DNA of 64,000 bases from Nitrospira lenta. Lineage in GTDB: Bacteria > Nitrospirota > Nitrospiria > Nitrospirales > Nitrospiraceae. Made by a program: the position numbers and the translations under genes. The DNA is taken from NCBI RefSeq assembly GCF_900403705.1, contig NZ_OUNR01000016.1:248001-312000 (forward strand). The letters run 5' to 3'. Below the pieces are notes generated by a model. That model saw only the letters and a list, made by a program, of their open reading frames with translations. It was not told the DNA's origin and made no database searches. Shown here piece after piece: positions 9,145 through 19,461 of the stretch (positions within the stretch are counted from its first letter, which is position 1; every line of letters begins with the position of its first letter).

Positions 9145-12100
9145 AACATTCCCGGGGTAAGCGCCTCTGCGGTCGATGGTTCCGGCCGCCCGTTCCGGAT
9201 GCGCCGCGCCAATCGGTCGAATGCCAGATACACCACCGGCGTCGTATAGAGCGTCAGCACCTGGCTCACAATCAGCCCACCGATAATAGCGACTCCGAGC
9301 GGATGCCGGAGCTCCGACCCCACTCCCGAGCCGATCGCCAACGGAAGCGCGCCCAACAGCGCCGCCATCGTCGTCATCATGATCGGCCGGAAGCGCAACA
9401 GACAGGCTTCGTAGATCGCCGCTTCCGGGGTCTTTCCCTCTTTACGCTCCGCGTCCAACGCAAAGTCGATCATCATGATGGCGTTCTTCTTGACGATGCC
9501 GATGAGCAGAATGATGCCGATCAGGGCGATGACGCTGAATTCAATTCTAAAGAGCATCAAGGCCAGCAACGCGCCCACGCCGGCGGAGGGCAGCGTGGAC
9601 AGAATCGTGAGCGGGTGGATATAGCTCTCGTACAAAACCCCAAGCACGATATAGACCGTGACCAGCGCGGCAAGGATCAGCCAGACTTCATTGGCCAGCG
9701 ACGCTTGAAAGGCCTGTGCCGTACCCTGAAAACTTCCCCGAATACTGACCGGCAGATTGATCTCCCGTGAAACGTCCTCGATCGCGGAGACCGCATCGCC
9801 GAGCGATTTCCCCGACGCAAGATTGAACGACACCGTCACGACGGGAAACTGTCCCTGCCGGCTGATGGCCAGAGGGGTCGTCGTTTCGGAAAACTGCGTG
9901 AATACATTGAGCGGCACCTGTCCGCCGGTGATCGACCGGATATCGAGAAACTGGAGCGACTGCGGCCCGGTCTGAAATTCCGGCATCACTTCGAGGACAA
10001 CGCGATACTGGTTCAGCTGCGTGAACATCGTGGACACCTGCCGTTGTCCGAACGCATCATACAGCGTGTCAACGATGAGTTGTGGAGAGATTCCGAGCCG
10101 CGAGGCCGTGCTGCGGTCGATCACCAGCAACGAAGCCAGTCCGCGATCCAGCTGATCGCTGCTGACATCGCGCAATTCCGGCAGCGCCTGCAACGCCGTC
10201 ACAAACGCAGGCGCCCAGCGGCTGAGCTCTTCGGGGTCCGCATCTTCCAGCGTGTATTGATACTGCGTCCGGCTGATCCGATCTTCTACGGTCAAGTCCT
10301 GCATCGGCTGGAGGAACAGCGACATTCCCTCCACATCGGCTACCTGCGCCTGGACCCGGTGGATCACATCCTGGACGCTCAGACCCCGTTCGGCCATCGG
10401 CTTCAGGTTGATCTGGATGCGCCCGCTGTTCAGCGTGGTGTTGGTCCCGTCCACGCCGATGAACGACGACAGGCTGGCGACGGCCGGATCGGCCAGGATC
10501 GTGCGGGCCAACGCCTGTTGCCGCTCGACCATTCCGCTGAACGAGATCGACTGTTCCGCCTCGGTGATGCCCAAGATCGCCCCGGTGTCCTGTGCCGGAA
10601 AGAACCCCTTGGGAATGACGATATAGAGCACGATGGTTAGGACCAGCGTACCGGCCGCCACCACCAGCGTGGCCGATTGATGCTGCAACACCCGGCGCAA
10701 GGTCCGGCCATAGGCTTCGATGGTCCGATCGAACAGCTGCTGAGACGCGCGATAGAACCGGCCCTGATCCGTCGCCGGCCGGTGGCGGAGCAATCTGGCG
10801 CACATCATCGGCGTCAACGTCAGCGAGACCACGGCCGACACGAGAATCGTGGCACTGAGCGTGATGGCGAATTCGCGGAACAGCCGGCCCACCACATCGC
10901 CCATGAAGAGGAGCGGAATCAGCACGGCGATGAGCGAAATGGTCAAGGAGAGAATGGTGAAGGCAATCTGTTTCGACCCCTTGAGGGCCGCCTCCAGCGG
11001 CGACTCGCCTTCTTCGATATAGCGCGAGATGTTTTCGATCATGACGATGGCGTCGTCCACGACAAAGCCCGTGGAGATCGTGAGCGCCATCAGGGTCAGA
11101 TTATTCAGACTGAACCCCATGAGATACATCACCCCGAACGTGCCCACCAGCGACAGCGGAACCGCCGCCGCGGGAATGATCGTGGCCGAGAGGGTTCGCA
11201 AAAACAGGAAGATCACCAGAATCACGAGCGCCACGGCCAGCATCAATTCGAACTGCACGTCACGCACCGACGCCCGGATCGACGTGGTGCGGTCAGTCAA
11301 CACCGTGACCTGAACCGCGGACGGCAATGCGCTTTGCAGTTGCGGCAGGAGGGCCTTGATCCGGTCGGCCACGTCGATCACGTTGGCGCCGGGCTGCCGC
11401 TGGATATTGACGAGAATCGCCGGCTGCTCATTCATCCACGCCGCCTGCTTCGCATTTTCCACATCGTCGACGACATCGGCCACATCGGACAGATGGACCG
11501 GCGCGCCGTTGCGATAGGCCACGATCAGGGGCCGGTAGTCGCGGCTCGACAGCAATTGATCCGTCGCATTAATGATGGAGGCCCGGCGGGGACCGTCGAA
11601 CGCGCCTTTGGCCTGATTCACATTGGCGGCGGCCACGGCAAACCGCAGATCCTCCAGCGTCAGTCCATAGGCGGACAGCGCGCGCGGGTTCGCTTGGATC
11701 CGCACCGCCGGGCGCTGCCCTCCGCTGAGACTGACCAGCCCGACACCGGCCAGTTGCGAGATTTTTTGAGCCAGCCGCGTCTCGGCCAGATCTTCGACTT
11801 GCGATAGCGGCAGGGTCGCGGAGGTCAAGGCGAGGGTCAGAATCGGAGCATCCGCCGGATTGACCTTGCTATAGATCGGGGGATTGGGCAAATCCCGAGG
11901 AATCAACGTCGCAGCCGCATTGATCGCGGCTTGTACCTGCTGCTCGGCGATATCGAGATTCAAGTCCAGACTGAATTGCAGCGTCACGACCGAACTGCCG
12001 CCAGAACTCGTCGAGGTCATCTGGTTCAGCCCGGGCATCTGGCCGAACTGTCGCTCCAACGGCGCGGTCACGGAGGAAGCCATGACGTCCGGGCTGGCGC

Positions 12101-12257
12101 CGGGATAAAACGTCACCACCTGGATGGTCGGATAATCCACCTGGGGCAGCGCGGAAACCGGCAGCAGACGATAGGCCAAGGCACCCGCGAGGACGATGGC
12201 CACCATCGATAAGGCCGTGGCCACCGGCCGCAGGATGAACAGACGGGAGGGATTCAC
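9141..12257 (-). CDS. mdtB: RND multidrug efflux permease, MdtB-like
   Basis: The 1038-residue protein is a paralogue of the downstream pump. It begins [21 protein letters not shown] and shares long identical stretches with it, such as the segment around [23 protein letters not shown] and the [19 protein letters not shown] helix. The relay aspartates occur in [16 protein letters not shown]. The order fusion protein - MdtB-like - MdtC-like matches mdtABC of enterobacteria. Both junctions are 4-bp ATGA overlaps, which indicates coupled translation and near-stoichiometric synthesis. Confidence 0.9.
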   Translation of the reverse strand: MNPSRLFILRPVATALSMVAIVLAGALAYRLLPVSALPQVDYPTIQVVTFYPGASPDVMASSVTAPLERQFGQMPGLNQMTSTSSGGSSVVTLQFSLDLNLDIAEQQVQAAINAAATLIPRDLPNPPIYSKVNPADAPILTLALTSATLPLSQVEDLAETRLAQKISQLAGVGLVSLSGGQRPAVRIQANPRALSAYGLTLEDLRFAVAAANVNQAKGAFDGPRRASIINATDQLLSSRDYRPLIVAYRNGAPVHLSDVADVVDDVENAKQAAWMNEQPAILVNIQRQPGANVIDVADRIKALLPQLQSALPSAVQVTVLTDRTTSIRASVRDVQFELMLAVALVILVIFLFLRTLSATIIPAAAVPLSLVGTFGVMYLMGFSLNNLTLMALTISTGFVVDDAIVMIENISRYIEEGESPLEAALKGSKQIAFTILSLTISLIAVLIPLLFMGDVVGRLFREFAITLSATILVSAVVSLTLTPMMCARLLRHRPATDQGRFYRASQQLFDRTIEAYGRTLRRVLQHQSATLVVAAGTLVLTIVLYIVIPKGFFPAQDTGAILGITEAEQSISFSGMVERQQALARTILADPAVASLSSFIGVDGTNTTLNSGRIQINLKPMAERGLSVQDVIHRVQAQVADVEGMSLFLQPMQDLTVEDRISRTQYQYTLEDADPEELSRWAPAFVTALQALPELRDVSSDQLDRGLASLLVIDRSTASRLGISPQLIVDTLYDAFGQRQVSTMFTQLNQYRVVLEVMPEFQTGPQSLQFLDIRSITGGQVPLNVFTQFSETTTPLAISRQGQFPVVTVSFNLASGKSLGDAVSAIEDVSREINLPVSIRGSFQGTAQAFQASLANEVWLILAALVTVYIVLGVLYESYIHPLTILSTLPSAGVGALLALMLFRIEFSVIALIGIILLIGIVKKNAIMMIDFALDAERKEGKTPEAAIYEACLLRFRPIMMTTMAALLGALPLAIGSGVGSELRHPLGVAIIGGLIVSQVLTLYTTPVVYLAFDRLARRIRNGRPEPSTAEALTPGML

Positions 12258-13492
12258 GAGGCCGAACCTCGCTTCGGCCGTTCCGGTCCAGCGGGAGCAG
12301 CGGGCGCGTCCGCCGGTTTTGCCGGAGCGCCTTTCTGATTTCGGACCTCGACCTTGCTGCCTTCGCGCAGCTTCTCGGTCCCGTCCACGACGACGATGTC
12401 ATCAGGAGCCAGGCCGCTGTCGATGGACTGATCGTCACCTTGGGCCGCCCCCACCCCCACCGCCCGGACCGCGACCGTCTGGTCTTCCTTCACCACATAG
12501 ACGAAGGTACCCTTCGAGCCCCGTTGCACCGCCGCCGCCGGCACAATCGTGACGCCATGTTTGGTTTCCAGTAACAGCCGCGCATTGACGAACTGATTGG
12601 GGAACAATTGCCCGTCTTCGTTCGGGAACACCGCTTTGAGTCGGACCGTGCCGGTATTGGAATCGATCTGATTGTCGACGGTAAGCAACCTGCCGGTCGC
12701 CAGTTTTTTCTTCTGTTCCCGGTCATACGCTTCCACCGGAAGCGGCTCACCGGTGTGCAGCCGCGCCATAACGGCCGGCAGATTGTCTTCCGGAATCGTA
12801 AAGACGACGGTGATCGGCATGAGCTGCGTGATGACCAGAAGGCCGTTCGCGTCGTTCGCCCGCACCATGTTGCCCGCATCGACCAGCCGCAACCCGATCC
12901 GTCCGTCGATGGGGGAAGTAATGCGGCTATACACCAGTTGCAACTTGGCATTATCGATCTGACCCTGATCGGCCTTCACGATTCCTTCCAGTTGACGCAC
13001 CAGCGCCTGCTGCGTATCCAGCTGCTGCTTGGGAATGAAGCCCTGTTTGAACAAATCCTTATACCGTTCCAGATCCAACTGCGCGTTCGTGAATTGCGCC
13101 TGATCGCGCGCCATCTGCCCTTGCGCTTGCGTCAACTGCACGTCGAAGGGGCGCGGATCGATCTCCGCCAACAGATCACCCCGGCGGACGAGCTGCCCTT
13201 CCTGAAACAACACTTTCATGAGCTGCCCGTCGACGCGACTTTTGACATTCACGGTATTGAGCGGCACCACCGATCCGAGGCCGTTGAGGTAGATCCCGAT
13301 GTCGCCAGTTTTGGCGGTTGCGACGGCCACGGGGAAAGTACGAGCCCCGCCGCCCGGTGCCTGTCCGGCCCGCGACGGCTCCTCGCCCGACTTCGCAAGC
13401 AGCGCGTACCCGGCGAATGCCAGCAGGCAAGCAGCCACGAGACCGATGACCCAGCGTTTGACAATGGTGGCGAAACGAATAGATTCCGACAT
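12254..13492 (-). CDS. mdtA: RND efflux periplasmic adaptor (membrane fusion protein), MdtA-like
   Basis: The 412-residue protein has an N-terminal membrane anchor ([21 protein letters not shown]). Then come a lipoyl-like half-motif ([36 protein letters not shown]), an alpha-helical hairpin rich in Gln/Ala, the second lipoyl half ([15 protein letters not shown]), beta-barrel and membrane-proximal domains, and a Pro/Ala-rich tail. It would bridge the inner-membrane pump to an outer-membrane channel. It is first in the operon with AAGGA upstream of ATG 13492. A weak promoter candidate on this strand has TATACT at 13606-13601. Confidence 0.9.
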   Translation of the reverse strand: MSESIRFATIVKRWVIGLVAACLLAFAGYALLAKSGEEPSRAGQAPGGGARTFPVAVATAKTGDIGIYLNGLGSVVPLNTVNVKSRVDGQLMKVLFQEGQLVRRGDLLAEIDPRPFDVQLTQAQGQMARDQAQFTNAQLDLERYKDLFKQGFIPKQQLDTQQALVRQLEGIVKADQGQIDNAKLQLVYSRITSPIDGRIGLRLVDAGNMVRANDANGLLVITQLMPITVVFTIPEDNLPAVMARLHTGEPLPVEAYDREQKKKLATGRLLTVDNQIDSNTGTVRLKAVFPNEDGQLFPNQFVNARLLLETKHGVTIVPAAAVQRGSKGTFVYVVKEDQTVAVRAVGVGAAQGDDQSIDSGLAPDDIVVVDGTEKLREGSKVEVRNQKGAPAKPADAPAAPAGPERPKRGSAS

Positions 13493-13764
13493 AGTGTCCT
13501 TCTCGTCTAAACCTGATCAATCAGCCGGTGCTCCGGCGACCGGGAGCCGGACAGGCTTGGTTCCCTCACGGCGAAAAGAGGCAACGCGCTCTCACGGAAC
13601 AGTATAATCAACCGAAGCCTCGATTTACATCGTTTAACCAGAACCGGCGCGGGAAACCGAACGCGCTGTCTGTAGAGCCTCCGCCCATCACTGCGCGCGG
13701 CAACCGGCATCTGAATGCAGAGTGCCGCAGAATCTTTGCCCTGGCTGTGCTAAGTTACCCGGTC

Positions 13765-15816
13765 ATGGTGGCGTTCGGATTCTCTCAACATCGAAATCCT
13801 CACAGGCTGCGCCTGCGCAGCCTTGCGGTCGCCTCACTTCTCTTGTGGACCACCGTGACCGGCTGCCAGATGCTGGCCTTCAAACCACCCACGCCTGGGA
13901 TGACGTCCAAGAGCCGTCTCTACACCTCCGTCGTGGATCGACTGGCGCCGATGGTGCAACCGGACATCGAAAAGCAACAAGGCCCTCAACAAACCCGCGT
14001 GCTCGCCACCCATGCCATCGGTCGCGATGTCCCGGCGCGACATAAACGGCGGATCGCACTCCAAAGCCTCACAGATCCTTGGGCCGGTTTTGCATCACTG
14101 GAGCATCAGGGGCTTCTGATGGCTGACCTGGCCGCAGGCGGCGTGGAGAATGTGCCGGCGCTGCTTGATGTGATGGAAGCCGCCGCCGACCGCACCTCCG
14201 AATACTTCAAGCCGATTCCCTTCCCCGGCACGACCGCCCAGAAGGATATCGTGACGTTCCTGACCGACACGTTAGAGGATGCGGCCATTCAGCGGGAAAA
14301 GGCGCTGGCGAATCTCTCCGACGATGAGCGGCGGTTTCTCTTCAAACATGCCCGTACAGTGGCCGATCAGTTTGCGCCTCGCTCGAATGAGCCGGTCCAG
14401 GAGCGTGCGGCCCGCCGCAAGCTCGATGCGGAATTCGCCCGGCTCGTGGATGAACAGCTCGACTATGCCTCACTCATCGCAGCAGCGCAGACCGTGGCCC
14501 GGCTGGGCAACGAGAACGTGCTTCAGCGCCTGGCGCTGACCTTTCAACATCACGCTCCGGTTCAACAGCCTCCCCCCGGCATCACCGGGGACGTGTTGTT
14601 CGTGCAGCAGACACGCGCCGGCTTGATTGTCATCGGCGGAGCAGGCGTCAACACCTACGACCTGGATCGCCGCGCGCTGCTCGTCATCGATCTCGGCGGG
14701 GACGATACCTACCACGGGAACATCGCGTCTTCCGGCGACATCGACCACGGCATCGGCGTGGTGATCGACCTGGCCGGCAATGATACCTACACGAGCGACC
14801 CGCTTGGGCTGGCCACTGGCCGGCTCGGTGTCGGACTGCTGGTCGATCTGGACGGCGACGACGTGTATCAGCTCGATCAAGGCTCCGGCGGCACCGGCTT
14901 CGCCGGCATCGGGATGCTCTTCGACCGGAAGGGCAACGATGTCTATATGGGAAACCGGTTCACGCAAGGCGCCGCCTTCGGAGGGCTGGGCCTCCTGATC
15001 GACCTGGCCGGCAACGACCGGTATACCAGCCACGCCTTCGCCATCGGATTCGGCGGGCCCTTGGGTATCGGCGCGGTCATCGATCACACCGGCAACGACG
15101 TCTATCAATGCGGCGACAAATATCCCAGTCCCTTCAATCAGCCGGATGCGCCCACCGCCAAGCCGGATGACCCAGCCTATCAATATCTCTGCTTCGGCAT
15201 GGGCAGCGGCGCCGGTCTGGATGGAGGGCTGTCAAAAACGGATGCTCAACTCCCGATCTTGGCCGGCGGACTGGGCTACCTCATCGATCTCGAAGGCCAG
15301 GATCAGTATCGCAGCGGCACCATGGCCCAGGGGTCCGGCTACGACTTCGGCGTCGGAGTCGCCCTCGATCTCGACGGCGATGACACCCGCACCGGAGGGA
15401 GAACCAGCATCGGGGCCGCCGGTCACTATGGCGTCGGCCTGTTCGTCGATGCCCAGGGCACCGACCGCTATACGTCGTCGGGGCCCAAGCACACGTTGAG
15501 CACCGCACACGACCGCAGCGTGAGCCTGTCCATTGACGCCGGATCCAAATCGGACACCTATGACTTCACTCGCAGTACCGGACTGGGAGAGGCCGACAGC
15601 GAATCGTGGGCCCTCTTCATTGATGAAGGCGGAGTCGATCACTACCAGGGTCTGGCCGGTTTGGGCCAGGGCAGCAAGGACAGCCTGGGACTCTTCTTTG
15701 ATCTCGCCGGCATCGACACCTATGACACTCCACAAGGGACGCCCGCGACCGCCGCATCCGGCCGCGGCAATGAACGGACCATCCGCGCCGTCGGCAGCCT
15801 GTTTCAGGATCGCTGA
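13765..15816 (+). CDS. Lipoprotein with twelve D-x-x-G-x-D-x-Y beta-solenoid repeats
   Basis: From ATG 13765 the 683-residue product has a hydrophobic signal ending in VTGC, a lipobox-like site, so it is probably an outer-membrane lipoprotein. Residues of about 30-300 form a helical domain. From about 300 to 660 there are roughly twelve units, each with a glycine-rich strand (GIGVVIDLAGNDTY, GVGLLVDLDGDDVY, GIGMLFDRKGNDVY and so on) spaced about 25-40 residues apart. The D/N-rich turns recall calcium-binding RTX-type solenoids but do not match the nonapeptide exactly. An earlier start at 13528 is open but has neither a signal peptide nor a good ribosome site. The function is unknown. Confidence 0.75.
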   Translation: MVAFGFSQHRNPHRLRLRSLAVASLLLWTTVTGCQMLAFKPPTPGMTSKSRLYTSVVDRLAPMVQPDIEKQQGPQQTRVLATHAIGRDVPARHKRRIALQSLTDPWAGFASLEHQGLLMADLAAGGVENVPALLDVMEAAADRTSEYFKPIPFPGTTAQKDIVTFLTDTLEDAAIQREKALANLSDDERRFLFKHARTVADQFAPRSNEPVQERAARRKLDAEFARLVDEQLDYASLIAAAQTVARLGNENVLQRLALTFQHHAPVQQPPPGITGDVLFVQQTRAGLIVIGGAGVNTYDLDRRALLVIDLGGDDTYHGNIASSGDIDHGIGVVIDLAGNDTYTSDPLGLATGRLGVGLLVDLDGDDVYQLDQGSGGTGFAGIGMLFDRKGNDVYMGNRFTQGAAFGGLGLLIDLAGNDRYTSHAFAIGFGGPLGIGAVIDHTGNDVYQCGDKYPSPFNQPDAPTAKPDDPAYQYLCFGMGSGAGLDGGLSKTDAQLPILAGGLGYLIDLEGQDQYRSGTMAQGSGYDFGVGVALDLDGDDTRTGGRTSIGAAGHYGVGLFVDAQGTDRYTSSGPKHTLSTAHDRSVSLSIDAGSKSDTYDFTRSTGLGEADSESWALFIDEGGVDHYQGLAGLGQGSKDSLGLFFDLAGIDTYDTPQGTPATAASGRGNERTIRAVGSLFQDR

Positions 15817-15879
15817 ATCGGCCGCGCCACCCCGCCCCTGTCTACTCGCATCGAGATCCGGCCATCTTCCCAGCGGCCC

Positions 15880-15907
15880 TTGACTTGCCCGATCCTCGAC
15901 CTATCTC
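15880..15907 (+). promoter_or_regulatory. Candidate promoter for lon
   Basis: TTGACT (15880-15885), a 16-base spacer and TATCTC (15902-15907) lie about 60 bp upstream of the lon ATG. The match is moderate. It supports the ATG at 15969, because an upstream in-frame start at 15885 would overlap the promoter. Confidence 0.35.
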
Positions 15908-15968
15908 TGTGTGCAGACGCTCACCCATTGTGTCTCTGCTCAGGGATGAGAGAGAGAAAGGACTCAAT

Positions 15969-18365
15969 ATGGATAGCGAGACCAAAGTGTTGACCCTTCC
16001 CGTATTACCTATCAAGCGAACGGTCTTATTCCCCGGCGTCATGATGCCCCTCACCGTCGGTCGCGCCCGATCGATGGCGGCGGTGCAAGCCGCGATGAAG
16101 ACAGAAGAGAAGATGATCCTGGTCGTGGCTCAGCGCGACTCGCAGACTGAAGAACCGGGCCTCAACGACCTGTACACCATCGGCACCAAGGCGATCATCA
16201 AGCAGATCGGCCAATCCTCGGAAGGCGCGATTCATGCGTTTGTCCAGGGCGTCGACCGCGTGGCGGTCATCGAAGAAACTCAATCGGCGCCCTATGCCAT
16301 CGCGCGGGTCCGGTCGCTGGACCGCCCGTCAGAAACCGGCACGGAAGTGCAGGCCATGCATCGGGCGATTCAAGAACTCGTGCGGGAACTCCCGCGCGTG
16401 ATCCAAGCCCCTGGCATGCAAGAGGCCAGCGAGGCGTTGAGCCATGAAGATGACCCGGTGGCCTTGGCCTATCGCGTGGCCTCCCTGGTCAACCTCAGTG
16501 TGGCGGAAGAGCAAAAACTGCTCGAAAGCACCGCGACACTGGATCTATTGCGCGCACTGTACGTGGCCTTATCCAAAGAGATTCAGATCTTACAGCTCCG
16601 TGACAAAATCACGAGCGATGCGCAAGCCAAGATCGGCAAGAGCCAGCGCGAATACATGTTGCGTGAGCAATTGAAAACGATCCAGCAAGAGCTGGGCGAA
16701 AACGACGATGATGACAACGAGATCGCCCATCTGAAGAAGCAAGTGGCCGAGGCGGATTTGCCCGACCATGTGCGGAAGGAAGCGGAGCGCGAGCTCAAGC
16801 GGCTGGCCAAAGTGCCGCCGTCATCGGCCGATCACCAGGTGCTCCGCACCTATCTGGAATTGGTGCTCGAACTGCCCTGGAAGAAAGCCTCGGCGGATGC
16901 AATTGATCTGGCAACCGTCCGGCAGGTGCTCGAAGAGGATCACTACGGCATCACGGAAGTGAAAGAGCGGATCGTGGAGCATCTTGCCGTCTTGAAACTG
17001 AATCCATCGGCCAAGGCGCCGATCCTCTGCTTAGTCGGCCCTCCGGGTGTCGGCAAGACGAGCTTGGGCCAATCCATCGCCAGGGCCATGGGCCGGACGT
17101 TCGAACGGCTCAGCCTGGGCGGCGTGCATGATGAAGCCGAACTGCGCGGCCACCGCCGCACCTATGTCGGCGCGTTGCCGGGCCACATTATTCAAGCCGT
17201 CCGGCGGGCCGGGGTGAATAATCCGGTGCTCATGCTCGATGAAGTCGACAAGATGGGGCGCGACTTCCGCGGAGACCCGGCTGCTGCGCTCTTAGAAATC
17301 CTGGATCCGGCGCAGAACCACACGTTCCGCGACCACTATCTGGATCTCCCCTTCGATTTGTCGAAGGCGTTTTTCATCACGACGGCGAATACGCTGGACA
17401 CGATCAGCCAACCCTTGTTGGACCGGATGGAGATCATCCGCCTGCAAGGCTACAGCGAACATGAGAAAGCGGAAATCGCCCGGCGCTATCTCTGGCCGCG
17501 ACGGTTGAAGGAAGCGGGCTTGAATGCCGAGCAGGCGTTGCTGTCGGACGAGGTGTTGAATCTCGTGATCGGCCGGTACACGCGCGAAGCCGGTGTACGC
17601 CAGCTGGAGCAGATGCTCGGACGGTTGACGAGAAAAGTATCCTTGGCCTTTGCGGAACTCCCAGAGGGCCAAGAGCGTCAGCCGGTCACCATTCGCCAGG
17701 ACATGCTGGATGAATGGCTCGGCTCGGAACGGTTCATGCCGGAAGAGGCGAGAAAGAATCTGCCTCCCGGTGTGGCGACGGGATTAGCCTGGACACCGGC
17801 GGGAGGCGATGTCCTGTATATCGAAACCACGCTGTTGCCCGGCAGTCATGAACTGACGCTGACGGGACAGTTGGGCGACGTGATGCAGGAATCCGCCAGA
17901 GCGGCGCGGAGCTACCTCTGGTCGCATGCCGAAAGCATGGGGCTGGATATCTCCAAGTTCAAGCGGAACGGCGTGCACATCCATGTGCCGTCCGGAGCGA
18001 TTCCGAAAGACGGCCCGTCAGCCGGCATCACGATGGCCACGGCGCTTGCCTCGTCCTACGTGGGCAAAGCCGTCCGCAGCGACACGGCCATGACGGGAGA
18101 GATCAGCTTGAGCGGATTGGTGCTGCCGGTCGGCGGCATCAAGGAGAAGGTGCTGGCGGCCCATCGAGCGGGCATTAGGCGGATCATTCTGCCGAAGGCC
18201 AACGAGAAGGATCTGAAAGAAGTGCCGCAGGAAGTGCGCGACCAGCTCACGTTCATTCCGGTGGAACGGATCGAAGAAGTTCTGCCGGCGGCCTTCAATC
18301 AGGACATCCCTGCAGCCCCACCGGCTGAACGGGATGAGCCACTCGCCACCTCGACCGTCTCGTAA
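15969..18365 (+). CDS. lon: Lon ATP-dependent serine protease
   Basis: The 798-residue product has the complete Lon architecture: the N-terminal LAN substrate domain (LTLPVLPIKRTVLFPGVMMPL) and a coiled linker. The AAA+ module has Walker A GPPGVGKT at 357-364 and Walker B LMLDEVDK. The protease domain has catalytic Ser684 in PKDGPSAGITMA and Lys727 in GGIKEKV. Lon degrades misfolded and regulatory proteins in the cytoplasm. The start is ATG 15969 with GAGAGAAAGGA upstream. A strong hairpin follows the stop. The last ~130 bases of this gene recur twice downstream in degenerate form (19291-19372 and 21203-21339). Confidence 0.96.
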   Translation: MDSETKVLTLPVLPIKRTVLFPGVMMPLTVGRARSMAAVQAAMKTEEKMILVVAQRDSQTEEPGLNDLYTIGTKAIIKQIGQSSEGAIHAFVQGVDRVAVIEETQSAPYAIARVRSLDRPSETGTEVQAMHRAIQELVRELPRVIQAPGMQEASEALSHEDDPVALAYRVASLVNLSVAEEQKLLESTATLDLLRALYVALSKEIQILQLRDKITSDAQAKIGKSQREYMLREQLKTIQQELGENDDDDNEIAHLKKQVAEADLPDHVRKEAERELKRLAKVPPSSADHQVLRTYLELVLELPWKKASADAIDLATVRQVLEEDHYGITEVKERIVEHLAVLKLNPSAKAPILCLVGPPGVGKTSLGQSIARAMGRTFERLSLGGVHDEAELRGHRRTYVGALPGHIIQAVRRAGVNNPVLMLDEVDKMGRDFRGDPAAALLEILDPAQNHTFRDHYLDLPFDLSKAFFITTANTLDTISQPLLDRMEIIRLQGYSEHEKAEIARRYLWPRRLKEAGLNAEQALLSDEVLNLVIGRYTREAGVRQLEQMLGRLTRKVSLAFAELPEGQERQPVTIRQDMLDEWLGSERFMPEEARKNLPPGVATGLAWTPAGGDVLYIETTLLPGSHELTLTGQLGDVMQESARAARSYLWSHAESMGLDISKFKRNGVHIHVPSGAIPKDGPSAGITMATALASSYVGKAVRSDTAMTGEISLSGLVLPVGGIKEKVLAAHRAGIRRIILPKANEKDLKEVPQEVRDQLTFIPVERIEEVLPAAFNQDIPAAPPAERDEPLATSTVS

Positions 18366-18371
18366 CTGCAA

Positions 18372-18397
18372 GAGGCCCCGGGGAGACCCGGGGCCTC
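18372..18397 (+). terminator. Transcription terminator hairpin after lon
   Basis: An 11-bp perfect stem GAGGCCCCGGG/CCCGGGGCCTC with loop GAGA begins 7 bases after the lon stop. The following bases (CATTGTTG) are only mildly T-rich. It is probably the lon terminator. A degenerate version is still recognisable in the lon-tail copy at 19291-19372. Confidence 0.65.
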
Positions 18398-18475
18398 CAT
18401 TGTTGCATCAGCACCAGATCAGACATCCCCAGAGGAGCAGTCAATTAACCACGCGTATTCCCGTATGTCATGCCC

Positions 18476-19012
18476 CTACACATCCGAAAGACCTAGTACC
18501 GCTTTCCACTGCTCCACATAGGTCCAGTCAATATGCAGATCGGCCTCTCGCATATAGATTTTCTCCAAATCAGCGCGATCCTGTAACCGACCTGCCAGAG
18601 TTTTTAAGACAATCAGATCCTCAATGGCCAGAACCGGGACCGGGAGCGATCCAAAGATCACCGTGCGTGTACGTCCCAATGCCGTCCTCAGATACTCAGA
18701 ATCCGCCAACAACAAATCGACAAGAATTTCTTGATCACGGCGAATGCCCACGATTCGCCAAATCGAGAGATTCCGAAGCACCATCGGTGCGGGATAGATC
18801 ACCGTGGAATCAAACAACGGCGATACAAGAGACTGCAGCGTATCCCGGGACGGCTGATCGAGCAGAATGAGGAGATCGATGTCCGTCGTAGCCCGAGGCT
18901 CAACCAATGCGCTGTACGCCCAGCCTCCCGCGAGAGCATAGGGCACACCACGACGATTGAACTCGGCGATGAGGTCGGAAAGGGCTTGAATTAGGATCGG
19001 CCCTGCCGCCAT
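18476..19012 (-). CDS. Nucleotidyltransferase-fold protein (AbiEii/MNT-like), likely toxin-module component
   Basis: The 178-residue protein carries the minimal nucleotidyltransferase signature: GGWAYSALVEPRATTDIDLLI around residues 29-49 (GG, then DxD), with further acidic residues in EILVDLLLADSEYL that could complete the active site. A helical C-terminus follows (IEDLIVLKTLAGRLQDRADLEKI), as in AbiEii/MenT-like and other stand-alone NTases. These transfer nucleotides to tRNA or proteins, and many act as toxins or antitoxins. Its start lies inside the 3' end of the small upstream gene (22-bp overlap), so the pair is co-translated. It sits between lon and a lon-tail repeat, in a mobile-looking region. 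Confidence 0.75.
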   Translation of the reverse strand: MAAGPILIQALSDLIAEFNRRGVPYALAGGWAYSALVEPRATTDIDLLILLDQPSRDTLQSLVSPLFDSTVIYPAPMVLRNLSIWRIVGIRRDQEILVDLLLADSEYLRTALGRTRTVIFGSLPVPVLAIEDLIVLKTLAGRLQDRADLEKIYMREADLHIDWTYVEQWKAVLGLSDV

Positions 19013-19194
19013 GCCTGCTCTTTAGCCAGTCGGATCTCGTGCATCACCTGCACGATTCCCTGGCCCTGCGGATGGGTTTGCGCAAGCATCGCTTGGCGCA
19101 AGGTTAACCCTAACTCGGTGAGTTCGGTGGTCTTACGCAGATTGTCAGCAATCCGCTCGGCATCGGGATGTGTCGCAACTTGTGGCATCAACAC
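18991..19194 (-). CDS. Small partner of the nucleotidyltransferase (putative antitoxin)
   Basis: This 67-residue charged, helical protein (DAERIADNLRKTTELTELGLTLRQAML...) ends MHEIRLAKEQAWRQGRS. It lies upstream of the nucleotidyltransferase gene and overlaps it by 22 bp. Its size, the overlap and a neighbour with toxin-like fold suggest a toxin-antitoxin pair with this gene first. I recognise no DNA-binding motif and no named family. The start could be ATG 19194 or ATG 19188; no strong ribosome-binding site separates them. Confidence 0.55.
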   Translation of the reverse strand: MLMPQVATHPDAERIADNLRKTTELTELGLTLRQAMLAQTHPQGQGIVQVMHEIRLAKEQAWRQGRS

Positions 19195-19290
19195 GCATCC
19201 ATGAAAGGAAGAAATCTACACGAGAGTCTACTAGACGACTCACAGAGGCGCAAGAAAGAAGACCGGACTACATGATTGAATAAACAACCT

Positions 19291-19372
19291 CACCGGCTGA
19301 ACGAGATGGGCCACTGCCACATCAACCGTCTCGTAACTGCAAGCAACCCCGGCGGAACGCCTGGCCCCCTCC
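19291..19372 (+). repeat. Degenerate copy of the lon 3' end plus terminator (copy 2)
   Basis: This stretch aligns with 18319-18398. It contains CACCGGCTGAACG, GATG, GCCAC, ACCGTCTCGTAACTGCAAG and a decayed version of the GC-rich hairpin. At least one single-base deletion destroys the reading frame. It has the same orientation as lon. With the copy at 21203-21339 it forms a set of direct repeats around accessory genes. Confidence 0.8.
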
Positions 19373-19461
19373 TTCCCCTCGTGCCTTCCAGCTAAAGTCA
19401 AATTCTCTGATGATTGTGCCGCCCTCTTGCCAATGTCCTAATTCTGAGACATACTGCGCCT

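Noticed and set aside
6505-12212. Long plus-strand frames opposite the RND pump genes (for example 6505-7431 and 10677-11807)
   Set aside because: They mirror the high-GC third-position pattern of the minus-strand pumps, are rich in Arg/His/Gln, and have no domain or ribosome site.
13528-13764. N-terminal extension of the repeat lipoprotein starting at 13528
   Set aside because: The extension has no family-like sequence and would bury the lipoprotein signal; ATG 13765 places the signal at the N-terminus.
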